Shown here: piece by piece, positions 6,737 through 10,882 of the stretch | Position numbering within the stretch: the stretch's first letter is position 1 | Layout of the letters: every line of letters begins with the position of its first letter | Source of the DNA: Candidatus Portnoybacteria bacterium CG02_land_8_20_14_3_00_45_8 | GTDB lineage: Bacteria > Patescibacteriota > Minisyncoccia > Portnoybacterales > GWB1-42-6 | Direction: 5' to 3' | NCBI GenBank assembly: GCA_002780785.1 | Contig: PEUE01000056.1 | Span: 451-11,332 of the forward strand | DNA: 10,882 bases | Translations under genes and position numbers: made by a program | The notes under the pieces: generated by a model | Database searches by the model: none | The model's input: only the letters and a program-made list of their open reading frames with translations | Told to the model about the DNA's origin: nothing

Positions 6737-7044
6737 AAGAAAAGGATTATGGCAAGACCATGAGTGTTTTGGGAAATATCGATTCCGAATTTATCGATAT
6801 ATTATTAAGAAATACAGGCGCTTTATCAAGTGATAATTTAAAACTTACAGAACTCCAGACTCCAGATTGTTTAGGCGAAGAAATTAAAGAATTTGCATAT
6901 TTAATAGCCAAGCTAGTATTGCGTAAAGATGCTAAAGTAAGAAGGCGTTTTCGTCGATTAATTCCACCGGAAAAGATGATGCGTTTATCGGAGATGATAT
7001 ACGCGATTCGCAGCGAAGAAGATTTTAAGAAATTTCGTTTATAA
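6697..7044 (+). CDS. Unrecognised protein, C-terminal part in -1 frame
   Basis: Continuation of the preceding gene after a -1 shift at the A8 run (6690-6697): EREKK is followed by IFVAFYSLLYKQL, then MSVLGNIDSEFIDIL, an acidic middle and a basic end, KVRRRFRRLIPPEKM. The open frame downstream of 6697 has no stop until 7042-7044. The first ATG inside it is at 6760, and translation from there would give only 94 aa with no Shine-Dalgarno. The coding character on both sides of the A-run is the same, so these are two pieces of one gene. The run is a perfect A-AAA-AAA heptamer in the 0 frame. Function unknown. Confidence 0.6.
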   Translation: MFVAFYSLLYKQLKEKDYGKTMSVLGNIDSEFIDILLRNTGALSSDNLKLTELQTPDCLGEEIKEFAYLIAKLVLRKDAKVRRRFRRLIPPEKMMRLSEMIYAIRSEEDFKKFRL

Positions 7045-7087
7045 TTAAAATCCGCTGAAGTCAGACCTCATCGGATCGTTTGAATAG

Positions 7088-7213
7088 ATTAGAGCAAGTT
7101 TGGCGGGGGCGGGGATTTTTAAAATTGCCAAGACTGATAAGAAAATTGACGAAGAAGTTTATAGGTTTTACGGCTTGACGGAGGAGGAGATAAAAATTGT
7201 GGAAAGGAGATAA
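7088..7213 (+). pseudogene. 3' remnant of a type IIG / Eco57I-like restriction-methylase gene
   Basis: An in-frame stretch after TAG (7085-7087) reads KIAKTDKKIDEE, then VYRFYGLTEEEIKIVERR and a TAA stop at 7211-7213. The IDxxVYxLYGLTEEEIxIVE ending is, from family knowledge, the very typical C-terminal helix pair of type IIG restriction-modification enzymes and related N6-adenine methylases with a TaqI-like specificity domain. Only about 33 codons (7115-7213) look homologous; the body of the gene is absent and there is no start codon with a plausible ribosome site. It is therefore a fossil left by deletion or replacement. It lies between the ATPase operon and the NYN gene and shows that a restriction-modification gene once occupied this spot. 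Confidence 0.65.
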
Positions 7214-7267
7214 GATTACGGTAAATGAAGCAATTTTTAGCGTAAAAAGTGATTTGGTGACAAGCTA

Positions 7268-7297
7268 TTGACAAGCGTTTGGGGAGGGGAGTAATAT
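7268..7297 (+). promoter_or_regulatory. Promoter of the NYN-protein gene
   Basis: Perfect -35 TTGACA (7268-7273), 18-base spacer, -10 TAATAT (7292-7297). The predicted start is near 7304, about 46 bases before the ATG. The spacer contains GGGGAGGGG, one arm of an inverted repeat, so the promoter is embedded in a dyad. The next two genes (NYN, comEC) may share this transcript. Confidence 0.6.
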
Positions 7298-7319
7298 ATA
7301 GATATACACACCCCGCCCC
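7281..7319. promoter_or_regulatory. G/C-block inverted repeat overlapping the -10 element
   Basis: GGGGAGGGG (7281-7289) faces CCCCGCCCC (7311-7319), eight of nine positions complementary, across 21 A/T-rich bases that include the -10. In DNA it could be an operator or a G-tract structure. In a read-through transcript from upstream it would form a hairpin that competes with the next one, because it uses the same C-block. Confidence 0.4.
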
Positions 7320-7345
7320 TAGCTTTAGCTAATGGCGGGATTTAT
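7312..7345 (+). terminator. Terminator-like hairpin just before the NYN start codon
   Basis: CCCGCC (7312-7317) pairs with GGCGGG (7334-7339), and inside it TAGCT (7320-7324) pairs with AGCTA (7327-7331), with small internal loops of CC and AT. A U-rich stretch ATTTATTTTTA follows directly, ending in the ATG at 7350. It may end the upstream ATPase operon, or act as an attenuator or translation block in the NYN leader. Confidence 0.5.
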
Positions 7346-7349
7346 TTTT

Positions 7350-7445
7350 ATGGAGGAAAATCAATCAGAAATAGCAATCTTAATTGATGGGAATAATTTT
7401 TATAAGGGGCTTGAAAAAGTAGCCTGCGCTCCTCTTTTGATTTAA
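7350..7445 (+). CDS. NYN-domain protein, N-terminal piece (frameshifted)
   Basis: Starts ATG GAG GAA at 7350 and reads AILIDGNNFYKGL, the first strand and catalytic Asp (D13) of the NYN/LabA-like (DUF88) PIN-fold domain. The frame then ends at TAA (7443-7445) after CAPLLI. In the -1 frame from 7436 it continues FDLSLFDYEKLVVF into the main part. One extra T in the TTTT run at 7435-7438 would restore the frame. Without this piece the downstream protein lacks the first metal-binding aspartate. There is no Shine-Dalgarno upstream of the ATG; a GGAGG at 7352-7356 lies inside the gene. Confidence 0.65.
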   Translation: MEENQSEIAILIDGNNFYKGLEKVACAPLLI

Positions 7446-7447
7446 GT

Positions 7448-8155
7448 TTGTTTGATTATGAGAAATTAGTTGTTTTTATTGCTAGTGGCAGGAATATTGC
7501 TGTCAAGAAATACTATAAGGGAGTAGTCAAAAAAGAGGAGGGAAATGCAAAAAGTCAAAGAATGGTGTCGGATCAGCAGCGCCTTTTTAGTAAATTAGAG
7601 AATGACGGTTGGGGGGTACGGAGGGGCAGAATGTCAAAGAACGCTGATTCCGGACAATGTGAAGGTTTTTATTTTTTTGATCAAAAAATTGAAAATAGGG
7701 AGCGGTTGAAAACAATCTCGGAAGGAATTCTAAAAGAGCATCAATTTTGTTACCGTCCGATTATTATTTTTCCGCAAAATTTTTCTTATCAACAATCATT
7801 GCAGAAAATTTTAGATAGCACCAGGGACGATAGAAAGAGATTAAAAAGATTAGCTAATGTTTATTTTGCTTTGAATCGTTGGCGGGAGAAGGGAGTAGAT
7901 GTGAGCATGGCAATTGATTTGCTTGATTTGGCATATTCGCGCAAGATTTCAAAAAATAATTTAGATACTATCGTAATCGTAAGTAGCGATTCAGATTTAA
8001 AGCCAGCGATTAAAAGGATTCAATCACTCGGCATGACTGTTGAATATGTGGGATTTGAGCACCAATATTCAATAGCGCTTCTTAATACCTCTAATAGAAG
8101 ATTACTTTTAACAGAAACACAGCTAAAAGATTTTTTTCCGCAAATTTTGTTATAA
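7448..8155 (+). CDS. NYN-domain (LabA/DUF88-like) putative ribonuclease, main part
   Basis: Main part of the same gene; the restored protein would be about 268 aa (7350-8155 with one -1 shift at 7436). NYN domains share the PIN-type fold and are known or predicted metal-dependent ribonucleases. Visible motifs are GWGVRRGRM, KGVDVSMAIDLLDLAY (acidic site residue), TIVIVSSDSDLKPAI (the second acidic cluster) and GMTVEYVGF near the C-terminus. Between GRM and KGVD lie about 85 residues, including FPQNFSYQQSL and a basic helix DDRKRLKRLANVYFALNRW, where compact relatives have only a short loop, so an insertion is likely. If only the 235-aa frame from TTG 7448 is made, the first catalytic aspartate is missing. 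It sits next to a restriction-methylase remnant, but a defence role is inference. comEC starts 18 bases downstream. Confidence 0.8.
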   Translation: MFDYEKLVVFIASGRNIAVKKYYKGVVKKEEGNAKSQRMVSDQQRLFSKLENDGWGVRRGRMSKNADSGQCEGFYFFDQKIENRERLKTISEGILKEHQFCYRPIIIFPQNFSYQQSLQKILDSTRDDRKRLKRLANVYFALNRWREKGVDVSMAIDLLDLAYSRKISKNNLDTIVIVSSDSDLKPAIKRIQSLGMTVEYVGFEHQYSIALLNTSNRRLLLTETQLKDFFPQILL

Positions 8156-8173
8156 AAAACTTCGTTATTTTTA

Positions 8174-9715
8174 ATGTCTAAATCCCAAGTATTCCTTTTT
8201 CTCTGTCTGTCTTTTATTCTCGGTGTTTTTATTCAGTCATTAGTAGATCTGCCTCAGCTTTTATGGCTGGGGATTTTAATTTTAGGCGTAATGGCCGCAA
8301 CAATATGGTGGGGGCGGCATAGCAAAATCGTTGTAATCGGTTTTTGTCTGATGATGCTGGCGGCTGGCGCGTGGCGCTATCTATCGACTTACGATGTCGA
8401 TAATTCAATTAGGCAATTTAACGACCAGGGAAAAATTACACTTACCGGCGTGATAAGCGAGGAGCCGGATGTACGAAGTGATAATATAAAATATAAAGTG
8501 GCGGGGCGTCAGTATGAGCTGATGGGCAAGCCCTTTGTTGGAGTTGGTACTATTTTGGTGGTGGCTAAAAAGTATCCGGCCTATCAGTACGGCGATAAAA
8601 TTGCTATCGTTGGAAAATTGCAAACGCCCAAGTCCAGTGAGGATTTTGATTATCAAAAATATTTAGCCAAAGACGATATTTATTCCATTGTTTATTATCC
8701 GGAAATAGAGCTGGCGGGCTCGGGGCAGAGCAACTGGCTGATGACGAAGCTGTTGGTTGTAAAAAATAAGTTTAAGGACTCCATCAGCCGGACTTTGAGC
8801 GAGCCGCAAGGAGCGTTTTTAGGCGGGCTGCTGCTGGGGGAAAAGCGCGGCCTGCCGCCGGATTTAATGGTCTCTTTTTCTCGCACCGGCACTACTCATA
8901 TTATCGCGTTGTCCGGCTACAATATCACCATAATTGCCGTGGCCTTGATGGCGCTGTTTAATTTTTTTCTGGTGCGGCGGCAGATTTCTTTTTGGCTGTC
9001 GGTGGGAATAATTGTGCTTTTTGTGCTGGTCACCGGCGCGGCCGCTTCGGCGGTGCGGGCGGCGGTAATGGGCATTTTGGTTTTACTGGCCCAGCAGGTC
9101 GGACGGCTTTATCAGATCCGCAACGCTCTGGTTTTGGCCGGCGCAATAATGGTTTATTTAAACCCGCGCGTTTTGGTCTGGGATTTGGGATTTCAGCTGT
9201 CTTTTGCCGCCACGCTGGGCCTAGTTTATATTTTGCCGATTTTGCAAAAATGGTTTATTCCGGACGAGGATGAAAAAAAGTTTGTGTACGGGCAGGTTAA
9301 TGCCAAGGCATTTGTTAAATCATTAAAATCGGTTAAGTTAATTTTGGCCACGACTCTGGCCGCGCAAATTGCGGTTTTGCCGTTGCTGGTTATTAATTTT
9401 GGCCAGCTATCGTTAATCGCGCCGCTGGCTAATTTATTAATTTTACCCTTAATTCCCATAACTATGTTTTTTGGTTTTATGGCGGCGACTCTGGGAATTT
9501 TCTGGGTAGTCGCCGGCCAAACTTTGGGCTGGCTGGCGTGGCTCTTTTTAACTTACGAAATAAAAATAACGGAATGGTTGGCAACGATTCCGTTAGCGGC
9601 GGTAGAGTTTAGATGGAGTTGGCTGGGCGGAGGAATCTACTACGCGATTTTAATTTGGCTCATTTGGCGGTTAAATAAAAAACAAAAAACCCTGGTTGGA
9701 AGAACGGGGGTCTAA
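8174..9715 (+). CDS. comEC: ComEC/Rec2-family DNA uptake channel without nuclease domain
   Basis: Inner-membrane channel that moves single-stranded DNA into the cytoplasm during natural transformation. The 513-aa protein has three N-terminal membrane segments (about residues 5-22, 29-46, 51-68). These are followed by a soluble DUF4131-like domain (GKITLTGVISEEPDV; YGDKIAIVGKL; SSEDFDYQKYLA). The polytopic competence domain starts near residue 217 with GLLLGEKRGLP and carries the hallmark HIIALSGYNITII at residues 242-254 and GFQLSFAATLGLVYI further on. It ends in a hydrophobic segment plus basic tail, so the C-terminal metallo-beta-lactamase-like domain of full-length ComEC proteins (about 750 aa) is absent. 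Such short forms are common in small-genome lineages. It starts at ATG without Shine-Dalgarno and is probably co-transcribed with the NYN gene. Confidence 0.93.
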   Translation: MSKSQVFLFLCLSFILGVFIQSLVDLPQLLWLGILILGVMAATIWWGRHSKIVVIGFCLMMLAAGAWRYLSTYDVDNSIRQFNDQGKITLTGVISEEPDVRSDNIKYKVAGRQYELMGKPFVGVGTILVVAKKYPAYQYGDKIAIVGKLQTPKSSEDFDYQKYLAKDDIYSIVYYPEIELAGSGQSNWLMTKLLVVKNKFKDSISRTLSEPQGAFLGGLLLGEKRGLPPDLMVSFSRTGTTHIIALSGYNITIIAVALMALFNFFLVRRQISFWLSVGIIVLFVLVTGAAASAVRAAVMGILVLLAQQVGRLYQIRNALVLAGAIMVYLNPRVLVWDLGFQLSFAATLGLVYILPILQKWFIPDEDEKKFVYGQVNAKAFVKSLKSVKLILATTLAAQIAVLPLLVINFGQLSLIAPLANLLILPLIPITMFFGFMAATLGIFWVVAGQTLGWLAWLFLTYEIKITEWLATIPLAAVEFRWSWLGGGIYYAILIWLIWRLNKKQKTLVGRTGV

Positions 9716-9729
9716 TCGGAATGGTTATT

Positions 9730-9810
9730 TCGCCTAACATTTCGGCATATCTGAAGTTGCGTAGCAATTTGGGTGGAGCGAAGCGCAACCAGATATGCCG
9801 TGTTAGGCGA
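9730..9810. repeat. 81-bp nested palindrome, integron attC-like
   Basis: Outer arms TCGCCTAACA (9730-9739) and TGTTAGGCGA (9801-9810) are a perfect 10-bp match. Middle arms GGCATATCTG (9744-9753) and CAGATATGCC (9790-9799) are another perfect 10 bp. Inner arms GTTGCG (9756-9761) and CGCAAC (9784-9789) add 6 bp. Asymmetric unpaired bases (TTTC against G; AA against none) separate them. The outer arms hold GCCTAAC and GTTAGGC, which fit the attC core consensus RYYYAAC...GTTRRRY, and the 77-base core-to-core length is in the attC range. It lies 6 bases after the stop of the minus-strand gene and 14 bases after the comEC stop. It lacks a good U-run on either strand, so it is a poor intrinsic terminator. 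A palindromic repeat of another kind remains possible. Confidence 0.55.
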
Positions 9811-9814
9811 TGTT

Positions 9815-10852
9815 TTACTCAATTTTTGTTTTTTCCAATTTATCCGCAAAATGTTTAAACAAATCTCTAAACATTTCTGTCAAATGGGCAATAAAATTAT
9901 TTTGGTCGGTTTCATAATGCTGATTTTGGATATCAACTAATAATGCGCCAATGCAACGCTCAGCCATCATCATATTAAATTTTCTTTCAAAATCAGCATC
10001 TTGCATCACGACTGGAAGCTTTTTATATTCTTCAAGCCAATTTTGCAGATATTCTTTGGCCTGCTCGACGGTTACGCTTTGGTCGCGTAAACTTTTTATT
10101 CCTGCCCATAAATGGAAAGTGGTGTCATAGAATTCCGGTCGGTAAGACCAAAACAAATTTGACATCAATACATATTCATTATTCGACAGTTTGAAAATAT
10201 CATCATAGGTAAAATGTCCGTGCATAAATTCCATTTTGATTGCTGGCAAATGTATGCCAGCCAGAGAAAGGAATTTTTCTACATTTTTTATGTCAGCTTC
10301 AGCCAGATGTCCCTTTGATTGTGCGATTTTTGTCCAGTGCGAAACGCGCTGGGCGGTGAAAACTAAACTGCTTTGCTCATTCGGCTCTCGTTCGAAAAGC
10401 GGTTCGCGTAAACATTTCGTTCTATATTCTTGATAGAGAGCGCAAAAATTTTTAATCTGTTCTTGATTGGCGAAAGGCGGCTGATATATTTGAGGCGCGT
10501 TAACATATTCTAAAAGCAAATAGCCGTAGCCGTCTTTTTCATTCCACTTTGAGCCGTCATAGAGTTTTGGTAACCTGATTTTTGCGCTCTCGTTCTGGTT
10601 GTTAAATCTGCTAATAATGTCAATCTCATCAACGTCTGGCTGAAGTCCTTGAATTTTTAATACTGCTGGCATATCCTGCCAAGCGCCTTTGTAAATTAAA
10701 CTGCCGACTTTATCTTTATCATAAATCTGACCACGAAAAATTTCTTTTTCTGGCTGGAAATTTGTTTTGGTCGTTATTTCGTCAAGCACTCTTTTTTCAT
10801 AATCTGCAAAATTGGCGTGCTTGAAATATTTTTCAGTAATTTTATTGCCCAT
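9815..10852 (-). CDS. Aminoglycoside-phosphotransferase/kinase-like protein with degenerate active site
   Basis: 345-aa soluble protein with a kinase-fold plan. GSLIYKGAW (glycine-rich strand region) is followed by AVLKIQ with K66 as the likely ATP-binding lysine, then YGYLLLEYV as the hinge. A helical region leads to MHGHFTYDDIF (residues 210-220) where phosphotransferases have HGDxxxxN. The usual catalytic Asp is His213 and the metal-binding Asn is Asp218. The later metal-binding Asp-Trp/Phe site is replaced by MSNLFW (230-235), but RPEFYD follows as in the family. It is probably a pseudokinase or a strongly altered enzyme; the substrate is unknown. The gene is convergent with comEC and its stop lies 6 bases from the attC-like palindrome, as in an integron cassette. 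ATG at 10850-10852 is chosen because little sequence remains upstream; no Shine-Dalgarno is seen. Confidence 0.65.
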   Translation of the reverse strand: MGNKITEKYFKHANFADYEKRVLDEITTKTNFQPEKEIFRGQIYDKDKVGSLIYKGAWQDMPAVLKIQGLQPDVDEIDIISRFNNQNESAKIRLPKLYDGSKWNEKDGYGYLLLEYVNAPQIYQPPFANQEQIKNFCALYQEYRTKCLREPLFEREPNEQSSLVFTAQRVSHWTKIAQSKGHLAEADIKNVEKFLSLAGIHLPAIKMEFMHGHFTYDDIFKLSNNEYVLMSNLFWSYRPEFYDTTFHLWAGIKSLRDQSVTVEQAKEYLQNWLEEYKKLPVVMQDADFERKFNMMMAERCIGALLVDIQNQHYETDQNNFIAHLTEMFRDLFKHFADKLEKTKIE

Positions 10853-10882
10853 GTTTTTGTCGAGTTAAAAAACAAAAATTTA

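Noticed and set aside
8992..9273. 93-codon plus-strand frame inside comEC
   Set aside because: Out-of-frame shadow rich in Gly/Arg/Ala from GC-rich codons; the ComEC frame has all family motifs through this stretch.
1..10882. tRNA, rRNA, CRISPR array or insertion sequence
   Set aside because: No cloverleaf-type sequence, rRNA block, regularly spaced direct repeats or transposase motif was found on either strand.

Overview
The window looks like chromosomal DNA of an ultra-small bacterium of the Candidatus Patescibacteria (CPR) radiation, probably Parcubacteria-like. This is an inference from gene style, not a computed placement. The clues are the FtsZ and NrdD/NrdG variants, a short ComEC without a nuclease domain, very short gene spacing, near absence of Shine-Dalgarno sequences, and use of TGA as a real stop (nrdD), which argues against the UGA=Gly lineages.

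Layout. 1-849: 3' part of ftsZ, closed by a strong intrinsic terminator. 850-1186: a regulatory gap with a DnaA-box match, a TTGACA/TAGAAT promoter and a structured leader. 1187-4023: nrdD-nrdG, the oxygen-independent (class III) ribonucleotide reductase and its radical-SAM activase, overlapping by ATGA and closed by a terminator at 4054-4080. 4090-7044: a visibly more AT-rich three-gene operon with its own promoter and an 8-bp inverted repeat. It encodes a 77-aa protein, a GHKL (MORC/Hsp90-like) ATPase and an unrecognised ~288-aa protein. 7088-7213: the orphan 3' end of a type IIG/Eco57I-like restriction-methylase gene. 7268-8155: a promoter, two competing hairpins and a NYN-domain (PIN-like) protein gene. 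8174-9715: comEC. 9730-9810: an 81-bp nested palindrome with integron attC-like core sites. 9815-10852 (minus strand): a protein with an aminoglycoside-phosphotransferase/kinase-like plan whose catalytic residues appear replaced.

Together, the flanks are core functions (division, dNTP synthesis, DNA uptake). The 4.1-8.2 kb segment is accessory and has a defence-island look: a GHKL ATPase with two tightly linked partners, a restriction-modification remnant and a NYN-family protein. Three consecutive genes here (ATPase, unknown protein, NYN protein) each need one -1 frame change at a homopolymer to give a full-length product; the flanking genes need none. This could be decay, slippage, or base-calling error. 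The ATPase operon is the best candidate for an undescribed system, and the attC-like palindrome beside the degenerate kinase is the second.
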